Shown here one piece after another: positions 43,696-53,545 of a DNA stretch of 64,000 nt (position 1 is its first letter; each line of letters opens with the position of its first letter). Origin of the DNA: Candidatus Scalindua rubra (GTDB taxonomy: Bacteria > Planctomycetota > Brocadiia > Brocadiales > Scalinduaceae). The notes under the pieces were generated by a model. The model saw nothing but the letters and a program-made list of their open reading frames with translations, ran no database searches and was not told where the DNA came from. Location of the stretch: the NCBI GenBank assembly GCA_001723765.1, contig MAYW01000004.1, positions 1 through 64,000 on the forward strand, read 5' to 3'. Made by a program: the position numbers and the translations under genes.

Positions 43696-44913
43696 GTGAC
43701 TTGCATTAAAGAAAGAATAAGAATCCTTGTTTTGCTTGATGATATGCCTTCTAAAGAAAGACCTCAGCTCTGGAGTCATGCACTGAATCAAATTTACGAG
43801 TTGTCAGAGAAATGTGATATTAAGATAGTATCTCCTGTACGTTTGTCAATAAGTTTAAGAAGACATGAGGAAAACAAGGAACGGGCTAAAAGTTTACCAC
43901 CATACGAATATAAGATAAGAGCCATTCCTTGTTGGCGTCCAATTTATATTGATTTTTCATTCCTTCCTTGTAAATACAGGAAATACTATTTCCAGATAGT
44001 TTCAATGATTGCTTCATTACTATTAGTTATATTTCGAAAAAGGATTAAATTTGACATTATTCATGCACATTTCGTATATAGGCCCGGATACGTTGCTGCA
44101 GTTCTAGGTAGGATATTTGGTAAACCAGTTGTCATAACCGCCCATGGTACAGATATACATCATAATTTGTATAAAGAGAATATTGTTTATAAAAAAAGGA
44201 CCATTGATGCATTGAGGCGGAGTAAGAAGATCATTGCTGTCTCTGAATTCCTTAAAAGAAAGATTGCTAATGAAGGATTTGGGAAGAAAACATGTGTGAT
44301 ACCCTGTGGCTTTTCAGAAAGTGAATTTTATCCCATGGATAAAAAAAAGTGTCGCACCAAATTATCATTAGAAACGAGTAAAAAAAATCTTTTATTTATT
44401 GGTAATTTAATAACTGTTAAAGGGGTCGATATCTTAATTGAAGCATTTAAAATAGTTCTAGATAAGGATACTAATGTAGTATTGATTATTATTGGTGAGG
44501 GTACTGAGAAAATTACGCTTGAGCAGCAAGCGCGTGATTGCAAGATTGATAAAATGGTTCATTTCTTAGGGAGTAAAAATAATAATGAGATTCCCCTTTA
44601 TATTAATTCTTCCGACGTCATTGTACTTCCCAGCCGCGATGAAGGAAGGGGGTTAGTGATTTTTGAAGCCTTGGCGTGTGGAAAACCTGTTGTTGCTTCT
44701 CGAGTAGGAGGAATTCCTGAAACGGTTGTTAATGATAAGTTAGGAATATTGGTTGAGAAGGAAAATCCAATTGATCTTGCGGATGGTATATTGAAAGCTC
44801 TGGCGAGTTCATGGGATAGCTTATATCAATGCAATTATATTAATCAATATTGTAACACTAAATTGGTTGCTAAAGTATTAAAGGTTTATGATAAAGTGCT
44901 TAATCGTGCATAA
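43696..44913 (+). CDS. Family 4 glycosyltransferase
   Basis: A 405-residue retaining GT4. The N-terminal domain contains HAHFVYRPGYVAAVLGRIFG and VITAHGTDIH. The C-terminal domain has LLFIGNLITVKGVDILIEAF, then SRDEGRGLVIFEALACGKPV (E-x7-E) and VGGIPETV. The start is taken as GTG 43696; the first conserved strand begins near residue 10, so a short uncertainty remains. No partner for polymerisation is evident; it is one of several GT4s that would extend the repeat unit. Confidence 0.9.
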   Translation: MTCIKERIRILVLLDDMPSKERPQLWSHALNQIYELSEKCDIKIVSPVRLSISLRRHEENKERAKSLPPYEYKIRAIPCWRPIYIDFSFLPCKYRKYYFQIVSMIASLLLVIFRKRIKFDIIHAHFVYRPGYVAAVLGRIFGKPVVITAHGTDIHHNLYKENIVYKKRTIDALRRSKKIIAVSEFLKRKIANEGFGKKTCVIPCGFSESEFYPMDKKKCRTKLSLETSKKNLLFIGNLITVKGVDILIEAFKIVLDKDTNVVLIIIGEGTEKITLEQQARDCKIDKMVHFLGSKNNNEIPLYINSSDVIVLPSRDEGRGLVIFEALACGKPVVASRVGGIPETVVNDKLGILVEKENPIDLADGILKALASSWDSLYQCNYINQYCNTKLVAKVLKVYDKVLNRA

Positions 44914-44970
44914 TGCATCTGTTTCTAATTAGGGTCTTTCGATGTATTCATAAAGCGGAAAGATCAGGAG

Positions 44971-45759
44971 ATGTTAAAAGCAATAAGTAAAGGAAAACAG
45001 ATTACAAGAGCATTAACAAAACGTCTGATCCTTTCAATCCCGGTATTAGCATATCTAATTCGCAGATTCCTTTACGGTCGAAAAATATTCGAAAGACTTG
45101 AGTCCTCTGAAGCATTATATTTACTAGGCTTGGATTTTCATGGTAAGATAGTGTTTGACATCGGTAGCTATATAGGGGAGATAACCCAATTCTTTGCCTC
45201 ATCTGTAGGTAAAAAGGGATATGTAGTAGCGTTTGAAGCGAATCCCGATACATATAAACGGTTGACACAGCGTATTGGCAGGGATATCGACCCCAATGTC
45301 TTGGCGGTGAACATGGCTGTCGGCTTGACGTCCGGAACTTGTCACTTGACAGTTAGGAATCTTGAAGCTGCAACCGCTACTTTTGACTTAAATATTCAAG
45401 CTCAGATAATTGCTGAAGGTAACTATTATGAATGTAATGTTCCAATGTGCTCTTTGGATGACTATGTTGCATCTGGTGAGTGTGATGTCATACCCCACTT
45501 CATCAAGATAGACGCTGAGGGAGCAGAGTTTGATATCCTAAGGGGCGCCATTCGACTCCTTAAGATGTATCATCCTGAATTATTCATAGAAATCCATGGG
45601 GCTACGCAAGCGTTGAAGGAAAAGAACATAGAAAACATTATTGGATTTCTGGAATCACTTAATTACTCAATCTACCATGTGGAATCACATCAAGAAATAT
45701 CGTTGAGAAATTATCGACTAGCAAGAGAAGGACATATATACTGCAAATGGAACCTTTAA
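44971..45759 (+). CDS. FkbM family SAM-dependent methyltransferase
   Basis: A 262-residue protein with an N-terminal hydrophobic segment (RLILSIPVLAYLIRRFL) that may anchor it. A class I methyltransferase fold follows: VFDIGSYIGEITQFF (motif I), VVAFEANPDTYKRL, NMAVGLTSG and IKIDAEGAEFDILRGA, the FkbM hallmark D-x-E-G-x-E. FkbM enzymes O-methylate hydroxyls on sugars or antibiotics. AGGAG touches the ATG 44971 with no spacer, so a site further upstream (GCGGAAAG) may serve. A second FkbM gene lies at 61508. Confidence 0.88.
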   Translation: MLKAISKGKQITRALTKRLILSIPVLAYLIRRFLYGRKIFERLESSEALYLLGLDFHGKIVFDIGSYIGEITQFFASSVGKKGYVVAFEANPDTYKRLTQRIGRDIDPNVLAVNMAVGLTSGTCHLTVRNLEAATATFDLNIQAQIIAEGNYYECNVPMCSLDDYVASGECDVIPHFIKIDAEGAEFDILRGAIRLLKMYHPELFIEIHGATQALKEKNIENIIGFLESLNYSIYHVESHQEISLRNYRLAREGHIYCKWNL

Positions 45760-45842
45760 GGATATGTTTACTTGCAATGTGTGGAGAAAGTGTGAGAGAA
45801 AATCGGGTTTCTTGAATTAAAGCACCACTGAAAGACAACAAA

Positions 45843-47147
45843 ATGAATATTTCTATCTTTGGACTGGGTTATGTTGGATGTGTTAGTACGGGATGCTTAG
45901 CGCAAAATGGACACCGCGTTATTGGTGTTGATGTGATTGATTTTAAAGTTGATTTAGTAAATAATGGTAGACCTACAATTATAGAAAAGGATATCGACAA
46001 AATACTTTATGAACAATGGAAAAATGGAAGAATTTCCGCTACAAAGGATTATGTACAAGCCGTAATGTATACTGAAGTTTCAATGATATGTGTTAAAACT
46101 CCCTCAACAAATAATGGGCATTTAGACCTTAGTTATGTTTACAATACTTCAAAGCAAATTGGAGAAGGATTAAGAAAAAAAGATGGCTATCATGTAATTG
46201 TTATCAGAAGTACTGTTTTGCCTGGCACAAATCAAAAAGTTGGAGAAATTGTTGAAAAAATTTCTGGTAAGAGAAGAAATACGAATTTTGCTATTGTTTC
46301 TAATCCTGAATTTTTACGTGAAGGGTCTGCTGTTGAAGATTATAACAATCCAGCAATAACTTTACTAGCAAGTGATAATTTAGAAGCTATTCAGATAATG
46401 AAAGATGTTTATAAAGACATAAATGCCCCCATTGAAGAGACAGAAATTGAAGTTGCAGAAATCATTAAATTTGTAAATAATTCTTTTCATGCTTTAAAGA
46501 TATCATTTGCAAATGAAGTTGGAAATATTTGTAAAAAAATGAATATTGATTCACATAAAGTGATGTCACTCTTTTGTAAAGATACTAGCCTTAACATTTC
46601 ACCGTATTACTTTAAATCTGGATTTGCTTATGGAGGTTCGTGTTTGCCTAAGGATTTAAAGAGTTTAGTGACATTGTCTCATGATTTATATTTGAACTCT
46701 GCGATACTTGAAGCAATAGTAATGTCAAATGAAAACCAGAAAAAGATAGCACTTGATATGATTGTTAGTAAGGGGAAAAAGAAAATAGGTATACTTGGAT
46801 TAAGCTTTAAAAAAGGGACTGATGACTTAAGGTTCAGTCCAACTGTAGAAATCACTGAAAATCTATTAGGAAAAGGCTACAGTATACTTATATATGATTC
46901 AAAAGTTAGTTTGTCTAGACTTACTGGAACAAATAGGAAATACGTTGACAAACATATTCCTCACCTATCAAAATTAATTTCAGATGATTTGGGTTTTGTA
47001 ATTTCAAATTCAGACTTACTTGTTATTTCACACAATGAGGATAAATTCAGACATTTAGAAGATAACTACCCTGATAAGATTTTTATAGATTTAGTTAGAA
47101 CAAGCAATAAGCAAAGCAATGATAATTACGAAGGAATTTGCTGGTAG
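45843..47147 (+). CDS. GDP-mannose 6-dehydrogenase (AlgD-like)
   Basis: A 434-residue three-domain UDP/GDP-sugar dehydrogenase. NISIFGLGYVGCVSTGCLAQ is the NAD site, VSNPEFLREGSAVEDY the signature, FANEVGNICKKMNID follows, and the catalytic cysteine is in YFKSGFAYGGSCLPKD. The wording SPYYFKSGFAYGGSCLPKDL is that of AlgD rather than Ugd, so GDP-mannose to GDP-mannuronate is the likely reaction. The uronate could be the carboxylate for the AsnB-like enzyme at 17916 (inference). The gene is intact. Confidence 0.87.
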   Translation: MNISIFGLGYVGCVSTGCLAQNGHRVIGVDVIDFKVDLVNNGRPTIIEKDIDKILYEQWKNGRISATKDYVQAVMYTEVSMICVKTPSTNNGHLDLSYVYNTSKQIGEGLRKKDGYHVIVIRSTVLPGTNQKVGEIVEKISGKRRNTNFAIVSNPEFLREGSAVEDYNNPAITLLASDNLEAIQIMKDVYKDINAPIEETEIEVAEIIKFVNNSFHALKISFANEVGNICKKMNIDSHKVMSLFCKDTSLNISPYYFKSGFAYGGSCLPKDLKSLVTLSHDLYLNSAILEAIVMSNENQKKIALDMIVSKGKKKIGILGLSFKKGTDDLRFSPTVEITENLLGKGYSILIYDSKVSLSRLTGTNRKYVDKHIPHLSKLISDDLGFVISNSDLLVISHNEDKFRHLEDNYPDKIFIDLVRTSNKQSNDNYEGICW

Positions 47148-47199
47148 TTGATACCGTGACTATGAAAAAGAATGTGATTAAAAATATGGGTTTAAATAA

Positions 47200-48414
47200 A
47201 TGTCTAAACACGATATTATTTTTATAGCAGCTGATCCCTGGGAGTATTACAGGTGGCGAAGACGGCATCACATAGCGTGGAATTTAGCTAAGAATAATAA
47301 AGTTTTATTTGTAGAACCGCCACTAACTGTCATACAACCTTTCCGGGATATTGATCTGAATTGGAAGCATCTACTGAACCTGGGAAGATTGAAATATAAG
47401 GGTGGAAATCTTTATTCTTACTCCCCAGTTAGATTTTTTCCTTTATCACTTCCCGGTTCTGAGCGATTCGGTTACTATGAAAGGGACAAGAAGAGAATCT
47501 TTAAAATTTTAAAAAATATTATCAGAAAATTGGAATTCAAGAACCCTATACTCTGGGTTTATTTTAGTGAATATCAATATGAATATTATGGATTATTCAA
47601 TGAGAAAATAACAGTAGCTGATTGGTTTGACAAATATACAGCACCAGCACAAAGAAAACCATTACAAAGCTTTGTAGATAAACAAAGAGACAGAGAAGAT
47701 CGAATACTCAATGAGGCAGACATTGTTTTTGCTGTTTCAGAAGCACTAGCAGCAGATATCGAGCCTAGAAATAATAATGTTCATGTGATTCATCAAGGAG
47801 TGGATTTTAATAAGTTTAATATAGAAATTGATGAAAATGATAAGAGATTAAAACAAATAGGATATATAAAGCGTCCGACCATGGGTTTTTTAGGAATTAT
47901 GCATTTTACTGTTGATTATGATTTATTAAATCACATAGCCGAAAAGAAGCCGCAGTGGTCAATTATGTTGATAGGAAGAAAATGGTTGGGGGACAAAGTA
48001 GATATTGACTGTTTTCAGAAACTTGTAAACAGAAAAAATGTTTTTTATATGGGAGAATTGGAGGATGATTTAGTTTCAATATATATGAAACACGTTGATG
48101 TTTGTTTGATGCCAATGAAAAAGATAGAATTTAATCGTTGTGCCGCACACCTTAAGATTTGGGACTATATGGCTTTGGGCAAGCCAATTGTAGCAGTGAA
48201 TCAAGGGATAAAGTTTGACTGCAATGAATTCATAAAAGTTGCTAATACTAAGGAACGTTTTGTCGAGGCTATAGCTGAAGTTCTAGAAGAGGAAAGACAA
48301 AATGGAGAATTGTTGGTGAAGACACGAAAAGAAATAGCTATGCATAATTCATGGGAAAATCGTGTTAATCAAATGATGGAAATCATCGATTCACACCTAA
48401 ATGATAAACATTAA
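47200..48414 (+). CDS. GT-B glycosyltransferase (TuaH-like)
   Basis: A 404-residue protein. The start DIIFIAADPWEYYRWRRRHH with VLFVEPPLTV is the pattern of TuaH-type GT1/GT4 enzymes. ADIVFAVSEALAADIEP and HVIHQGVDFNKF mark the end of the N-terminal domain, and the C-terminal domain has MGFLGIMHFTVDYDLL and RCAAHLKIWDYMALGKPIVA. The last 14 bases overlap the next gene, so they are probably co-translated. Substrate unknown. Confidence 0.85.
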   Translation: MSKHDIIFIAADPWEYYRWRRRHHIAWNLAKNNKVLFVEPPLTVIQPFRDIDLNWKHLLNLGRLKYKGGNLYSYSPVRFFPLSLPGSERFGYYERDKKRIFKILKNIIRKLEFKNPILWVYFSEYQYEYYGLFNEKITVADWFDKYTAPAQRKPLQSFVDKQRDREDRILNEADIVFAVSEALAADIEPRNNNVHVIHQGVDFNKFNIEIDENDKRLKQIGYIKRPTMGFLGIMHFTVDYDLLNHIAEKKPQWSIMLIGRKWLGDKVDIDCFQKLVNRKNVFYMGELEDDLVSIYMKHVDVCLMPMKKIEFNRCAAHLKIWDYMALGKPIVAVNQGIKFDCNEFIKVANTKERFVEAIAEVLEEERQNGELLVKTRKEIAMHNSWENRVNQMMEIIDSHLNDKH

Positions 48415-49489
48415 AGCAATAACACGAATTGACTGTTTTAAAGAATTAGGCTCTATTTGGAATTCTCTCCTTCAACAAAGTGAATCTAACACTATTTTTT
48501 CTACATTTGAGTGGCTATATACATGGTGGGAACATTTTGGTCAGGATAAAAGGTTGTTTATTCTTTTGGCACAAGAAGGAAAAGATATTATTGGGATTGC
48601 GCCTTTGATGATAGGAAAAAAAAGAATCCTTAGATGTGTTCCGATAAGGGTGATTTCTTTTATAGGAGCAGGTATCTCTGATTATGCTGATTTTATTATT
48701 GTGAAGGAGAGAGAAAGAGTTATAAGCCTTTTTTTTGAATATCTTCTTAAAAAAAAAAATTTATGGAATAAAATAGAATTGAGAGATATAAAAATGGGTT
48801 CTCCAAATTTGGATGTTGTTCAAAAAGAATTAGGGAAGTTAGGTTATTTTTCAAATGTATGTTCTGTTGAAAAATGTCCTTACATTGAAATAAATGGTGA
48901 TTGGAATAAGTATTATTCATCATTGAGCAAGAATTTCAGGCAGGATATAAGAACACAATATAATCGCATCAAGAAAAATGGTTTTATACATAGATTTTCA
49001 TCGAAAGAAAAGGATGTAGACGACATATTCTTAAACAATCTAATTGATATGCATTTAAATGGTATTGCTGGTAAAAACAAGGTTAGTTTCTTAGAAACGG
49101 AAAAGGGGCAAGGATTCTTTAAGAAAATCGTCCAAAAATTTGAAAAACAGGGATGGGTTACTATCAATGTTATGAATATCAATGATAAAGTTGCATCCTA
49201 TGCCTTGGGATTCCGGTACGGGAACAAATTTTATTACTGGAATGTAGGAAAAAACAATAAGTATGATAATTATTCACCGGGAAAACTATTATTACAGCAC
49301 ATGCTTAAAGAGTCTTTTTTTAATATTAATATTGAAGAATTTGACTTGTTAAGGGGTGAAGAAAACTATAAATTTCGCTGGACGAAATTAGAACGAAAGA
49401 ATTATCAAATTACTATTCTGAGTGACACCCGATACTCTATGGTAGTATTTAAAGCTTATGACTTTTATCACTCCATATTAAAGAAATAA
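48401..49489 (+). CDS. GNAT/FemAB-like acyltransferase (CelD-like)
   Basis: A 362-residue protein of the Acetyltransf_6 (BioF2-like) group. NTIFSTFEWLYTWWEHFG and LAQEGKDIIGIAPLMIG lie in the first half, then SKNFRQDIRTQYNRIKKNG, the central basic motif, and ASYALGFRYGNKFYYWNVG with YSPGKLLLQHMLKE near the end. Members are common in exopolysaccharide loci and are thought to acylate sugars or amino sugars. It overlaps the TuaH-like gene by 14 bases. The 49490-49671 gap is AT-rich and has no gene. Confidence 0.82.
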   Translation: MINIKAITRIDCFKELGSIWNSLLQQSESNTIFSTFEWLYTWWEHFGQDKRLFILLAQEGKDIIGIAPLMIGKKRILRCVPIRVISFIGAGISDYADFIIVKERERVISLFFEYLLKKKNLWNKIELRDIKMGSPNLDVVQKELGKLGYFSNVCSVEKCPYIEINGDWNKYYSSLSKNFRQDIRTQYNRIKKNGFIHRFSSKEKDVDDIFLNNLIDMHLNGIAGKNKVSFLETEKGQGFFKKIVQKFEKQGWVTINVMNINDKVASYALGFRYGNKFYYWNVGKNNKYDNYSPGKLLLQHMLKESFFNINIEEFDLLRGEENYKFRWTKLERKNYQITILSDTRYSMVVFKAYDFYHSILKK

Positions 49490-49671
49490 TGGGTATCTCC
49501 ATTAACAAATGACTATGTGAAAAAAACAATTATTTGAGATTTAGATATTTTCCGGAATCAATATTCTTGTGACTTTGCTAAAAGACACCCATTTCTCCTC
49601 TCTATAATTTTTGCTGAATGTTGGTATATTAGAAATGTAATGTTGTAGGCTATTATTATGATAATAAATAG

Positions 49672-50697
49672 ATGATATATATATGTCCTAAATGTAAGTC
49701 TAGTAAGCTAAGGCATTCATTAGAATCGTATGAATGTATGAATTGTAAATCTGAATATAATATAATTGCAGGTATTCCAGATTTTAGGATTTTTAGAGAT
49801 GATATATATTCCCATTCTATTAACGAGCCTGAAATGGTAAAAAATCTTTTACAAAATTATGTTTCAAAACCATTTGAACAACTATTAGAAATATGCAGTG
49901 GGATTAAAAAATATAGAGATAAGAATAATTATACTGCTGTGAACTTAATACATAAAAACACAAAAAATATTATAAGTAATTTGAATAAGAAAAGCGATCT
50001 ATGGTATTTGTCGGATCGTTCTGGTATAAAAAAAAATGAATTATCTGAAGATACCATTTTAGATCTGGGTTGTGGATTCTGTAATGATACGATACCAATC
50101 TCAAAGTATTGTAAAAACATAGTGGCAATTGATATATCATTATCACATTTAGTTATTGCAAAAAAGTTACTTCAAGAACAAGGCATAAATAATATCACAC
50201 TTATATGTGCATGTTCTGAGGGATTACCCTTCTCTGATAATCAATTTAATTTTATATTTTCTTCTGGGGTTATTGAACATGTTAAGTATCAAAATGAATA
50301 TTTATCAGAAACCTTTCGGGTTTTAAAGGATGATGGAAGTTTCTTTTGTAGTTCTCCAAATAGGTTTTTTGTTGGTAAAGAACCACATGTAGATATTCCT
50401 TTGGTTGGTTTTTTACCGCGAAAATTGATGAAGATGTATGTTTATGTGCTTTCTGGTGGAAAGCTAACTTATGAAGGAAAAAGGATTCTTTCGTTCGGAG
50501 AACTTGCAAAACTATTAAGAAAATATTACAAAGACAATTGGGAATGTTGGACATATCTAAATGTCGATATTTCAAGTCCACCAAGATCAATCTTAGGAAG
50601 ACTCTATCGAAAGTTTGTATTTTTTAGAAAAACAGTTGCCCTGTTCGACAAAATATTTTGTAAAGCTCATTTAATCAGGGCTACCAAGAGAAGTTAA
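49672..50697 (+). CDS. Class I SAM methyltransferase with N-terminal zinc ribbon
   Basis: A 341-residue protein. Residues 1-35 carry two C-x2-C pairs (ICPKCKSSKL and YECMNCKSEYN), a Trm112-like zinc ribbon. The methyltransferase fold follows, with motif I ILDLGCGFCNDTIPI, then NIVAIDISLSHLV, GLPFSDNQFNFIFSSGVIEH and FRVLKDDGSFFCSSPNR. Such two-part proteins are frequent in glycan loci, where they methylate sugar hydroxyls or phosphates. The gene is complete. It is followed by about 200 bases of repeat-rich DNA before the next gene. Confidence 0.88.
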   Translation: MIYICPKCKSSKLRHSLESYECMNCKSEYNIIAGIPDFRIFRDDIYSHSINEPEMVKNLLQNYVSKPFEQLLEICSGIKKYRDKNNYTAVNLIHKNTKNIISNLNKKSDLWYLSDRSGIKKNELSEDTILDLGCGFCNDTIPISKYCKNIVAIDISLSHLVIAKKLLQEQGINNITLICACSEGLPFSDNQFNFIFSSGVIEHVKYQNEYLSETFRVLKDDGSFFCSSPNRFFVGKEPHVDIPLVGFLPRKLMKMYVYVLSGGKLTYEGKRILSFGELAKLLRKYYKDNWECWTYLNVDISSPPRSILGRLYRKFVFFRKTVALFDKIFCKAHLIRATKRS

Positions 50698-50726
50698 ATG
50701 GAAATCTCGTTCATGCCTTCAAATCT

Positions 50727-50875
50727 TTACCCCGTAGGAAATGCCCCGTGCGGAAGCATGAGGATAATAAGATTAGATAACTTCCGCTTTTTCGCACGAG
50801 ATTTAATGCCCCATGCGCCCGTCCGAACGGCTTGACCAGGCGGGAAATTCTAATGGGGTTTACTACCGCCCCAAG
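50727..50875. repeat. Dispersed GC-rich hairpin repeat
   Basis: The left side begins TTTACCCCGTAGGAAATGCC (50727-50746) and the right side TTCTAATGGGGTTTAC (50847-50862) gives an imperfect inverted end. Within, CCCCGTGCGGAAG faces CTTCCGC and CGCACGAG. The CCCCGTAGGAA core is that of the units at 7741 and 7864. No gene is present between 50698 and 50915. Confidence 0.45.
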
Positions 50876-50915
50876 CATTATATGATGATTTTTTGTCACG
50901 CTAAGATAAAGGAAA

Positions 50916-51564
50916 ATGTCTGATATAGAAGATCACAAATATCTTAATTTTAAAAGGTATTGGAATCAGTATCTGGATGGTTTTCCTGAAAAACATATTG
51001 ATTTTGATTCGGAACAATTTGTCTCATACTGCAATATCCGATCAGATGAGAAGGTTTTAGAAATTGGTATTGGGGGGCTCATGCAGGTTTATTTCAGAAA
51101 AGACCATCAATTGTACTTTTATCGATTTCAACTGGAAAGCTGTTTTTGCACAGAAAAGACGGTTTCCCTATCTTAATATAGTATGTGCAGATGGGATTAA
51201 ATTGCCGTTTAAACCTAAATCATTTGATAAAGTTATGGCTAGATACGTTATACATAATTTTCCTGACCATGGTTTTAGGACATTATTTTATAAAGAATCT
51301 GAGAGTGTCATTAAGGATAATGGTGAATTAATCTTAGGCATGGTTCCTAATAAAGTAGGCATGTTTTTTGATCTAAAGAACTATATTGATCCAAAACTCA
51401 GGCACAAGTTGGCTAAAGGGCATGGTATATTCTGGCCACTGTCTATTAAAAAGATGATAGAAGAATTATATCATTTAGGTTTTGAATTTGTGGAAATAAG
51501 AAAAATGCCAGAACAGTTTGAAAAAGAACAACTATCATGTACTACAAAATTTGCCGCTTTTTAA
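50916..51564 (+). CDS. Class I SAM methyltransferase (frameshifted)
   Basis: ATG 50916 opens a frame with SDEKVLEIGIGG (motif I) that then leaves the fold and stops at 51174-51176. The shifted frame continues correctly: GGSCRFISEKTINCTFIDFN, then CADGIKLPFKPKSFDKVMAR, the usual post-motif region, and ESVIKDNGELILGMVPNK. Six G residues at 51072-51077 lie at the break and five would restore one frame of about 215 residues. It is probably a sugar or phosphate methyltransferase. The stop lies within the upstream part of the sulfotransferase gene. Confidence 0.78.
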
Positions 51565-51620
51565 AAGAGGTGCAGCACAAGGTAGTGCTTCATGCTCCAC
51601 TAATGCTCAAGAATAGAAAT

Positions 51621-52211
51621 ATGAATAATAAAATTCTTATTGCGAGTATACCAAGAAGTGGTTCTACTTATTTACTAAGAGTTTGTATGGGAATTAATTT
51701 GGCATCAGATTTTCCTAAAAGTTCATTTTCTAAGTTTGTAGTAACAATTACAAGAGATTCTTTTAACGGTTCAGAATTATTTTATAAAACCCATGATTTT
51801 GCGCCAGACTATCTTCCAGACAATGTAAAAGCCTTGTTTTTATTTTCCAACCCAATTGATGCAGTATTGTCTACTTTAGAAAACAGATTTGATAGTACTA
51901 CATTTATTCTTTGTCATTGTAGCAGAAAAGACGTTAATATAGTAGATAGGGACGATATGAATTACGAAAAAATGTTTAATACCTGGACAAGACCCAATAA
52001 GCAATACCCTGTATTAGCTATTAGGTATGAGAAGTTAAGTGAAAACATAAAAACTATATCTGATTTTATAGGAAAAAATATTGTTCTGCCTAAGTGGAAA
52101 ATTAGGAAGCCGTATCAGCCTCCTCCAGATATAGAGCAGAGACTTAAAAATACTTATAGCTCTCTTATAGACAAAATAGAGAAATTTCCAGATATTAAAG
52201 AAATACATTAG
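51621..52211 (+). CDS. Sulfotransferase-like protein
   Basis: A 196-residue protein with the 5'-phosphosulfate-binding loop ILIASIPRSGSTYLLR at its start. A 3'-phosphate-type segment FLFSNPIDAVLSTLENR follows, then VLAIRYEKLSENIKTI, the R-Y-E motif before the last helices of PAPS-dependent sulfotransferases. It would add sulfate to a hydroxyl or amine of the glycan. An in-frame ATG at 51537 would add 28 residues overlapping the preceding gene; the shorter start is preferred because the fold begins at once. PAPS synthesis genes are not in the window. Confidence 0.75.
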   Translation: MNNKILIASIPRSGSTYLLRVCMGINLASDFPKSSFSKFVVTITRDSFNGSELFYKTHDFAPDYLPDNVKALFLFSNPIDAVLSTLENRFDSTTFILCHCSRKDVNIVDRDDMNYEKMFNTWTRPNKQYPVLAIRYEKLSENIKTISDFIGKNIVLPKWKIRKPYQPPPDIEQRLKNTYSSLIDKIEKFPDIKEIH

Positions 52212-52343
52212 CAGTTAATGGGTGTGAATAATATTCTACTATATAGAGCAGTATTTGGGTATAAGAGTGTAAAGTTAAGTTTATTGATTTGGTTCCAATC
52301 ATGCAAGAAATGACCAACAGATGACCAACAGATATAGGTGTAA

Positions 52344-52472
52344 AAAGATTTAGTGGCCAGCAAGTATGATTTTTATCCTAGTAAACTGATGCACCGTGTT
52401 TATGGTAAGGTAATATTTAGTAATCTTTCGAGAAAAGACTTTTTGCCATATGGTGATGGTCAACTCAAGTAA
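52344..52472 (+). pseudogene. Unidentified C-terminal fragment
   Basis: After a stop, one frame reads DLVASKYDFYPSKLMHRVYG and SRKDFLPYGDGQLK and ends at TAA 52470-52472. It looks protein-like (mixed, aromatic) but has no start except GTG 52353 and no family I recognise. A tandem 11-base duplication (ATGACCAACAG twice) lies just upstream near 52310-52331. The interval 52212-52480 holds nothing else. Confidence 0.2.
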
Positions 52473-52480
52473 ATGCATAG

Positions 52481-53545
52481 ATGAGCTTCTTATCTTTTCT
52501 TAGGTTTAAAATACAAACCTATACGTCTCTCCCATATGTTTCATTGCTCAGATACCAAAGAAGAATAGCTAATAACAATGATTTTGTTATCCTTTGTTAT
52601 CATCGAGTTAGGGAGAGGACAGGGATATTCTACGACAACAATATTAGTGCTTCCTCATTAGAATTTAGAAAGCAGATGTTATATATTAATAAGCATTTTA
52701 ATGTAATTTCCATCGATCAACTTACTGAACATTCTAAAGGAAATTCGAAACTCAAACCCAATTCTATAATGATTACATTTGATGATGGATATAAAGACAA
52801 TGCTATAAATGCATTTCCTGTCTTGGAAGAGTTGTGTATGTCGGCAGTTGTTTTTGTAACTACAGGGTATATTGATAGCGATAGCATTCCATGGGAAGAT
52901 CAGGTGTCTTATCTTTTCAGTAAAATTTCCGCGAAAAAGGTGGAAATAGAAGATAAACGGGTTTATCCTCTTGAAACCCAGGATCAAAAAGAAAAATCAA
53001 TTTGGCACTTTTGCAAGAAGTTGAATTTGTTTACTCCTGTCAAGCGAAATGAAGTTATCAGAGGGCTTTATGATAAATATCAAATTGATGAAGAAGAAAT
53101 GCACAAAGCAGCCCATGGCATTTCCATGGGATATATGAGCAGAAAAGATATTCGGTATTGGGATGACCATGGGATAGTTTATGGTATTCATACGGTTACC
53201 CACCCGTGTCTTACAACATTGACTGAAGAAAAGATGTACAGTGAAATTTCGGAGTCAAAGAGGGCGTTGGAAGACATACTTGGAAAACCAGTAAATGCAT
53301 TTGCATATCCGTATGGCAGAAAAGGTGATTTTAATAATGCAACTACGCAGATTGTAAAAAATGTTGGCCTCAGAATTTGTATGATTTGTGAGCCGGGGAC
53401 CAACCATCTTGATTGTAATTATCTTGGGTTAAAAAGGATAAGCATGGATGGTGATACAAATTTTGAGTTAGCCTGTCACGGCATCTTAAATTTTTTTGAC
53501 TTGTTTAAAGAAATAAGAAAGTTGATAGAACTTAGGAGGAAATGA
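52481..53545 (+). CDS. Polysaccharide deacetylase (CE4 family)
   Basis: A 354-residue CE4 esterase. FVILCYHRVRERTG near residue 30, motif 1 SIMITFDDGYKDNA (catalytic and metal-binding aspartates), motif 2 GIHTVTHPCLTTL (two histidines), and NAFAYPYGRKGDF with its Arg/Pro pattern. The first about 20 residues are basic and hydrophobic without a clean cleavage site. It would remove N-acetyl groups from amino sugars of the polymer or its lipid-linked precursor. Its stop overlaps the next gene (ATGA at 53542). Confidence 0.9.
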   Translation: MSFLSFLRFKIQTYTSLPYVSLLRYQRRIANNNDFVILCYHRVRERTGIFYDNNISASSLEFRKQMLYINKHFNVISIDQLTEHSKGNSKLKPNSIMITFDDGYKDNAINAFPVLEELCMSAVVFVTTGYIDSDSIPWEDQVSYLFSKISAKKVEIEDKRVYPLETQDQKEKSIWHFCKKLNLFTPVKRNEVIRGLYDKYQIDEEEMHKAAHGISMGYMSRKDIRYWDDHGIVYGIHTVTHPCLTTLTEEKMYSEISESKRALEDILGKPVNAFAYPYGRKGDFNNATTQIVKNVGLRICMICEPGTNHLDCNYLGLKRISMDGDTNFELACHGILNFFDLFKEIRKLIELRRK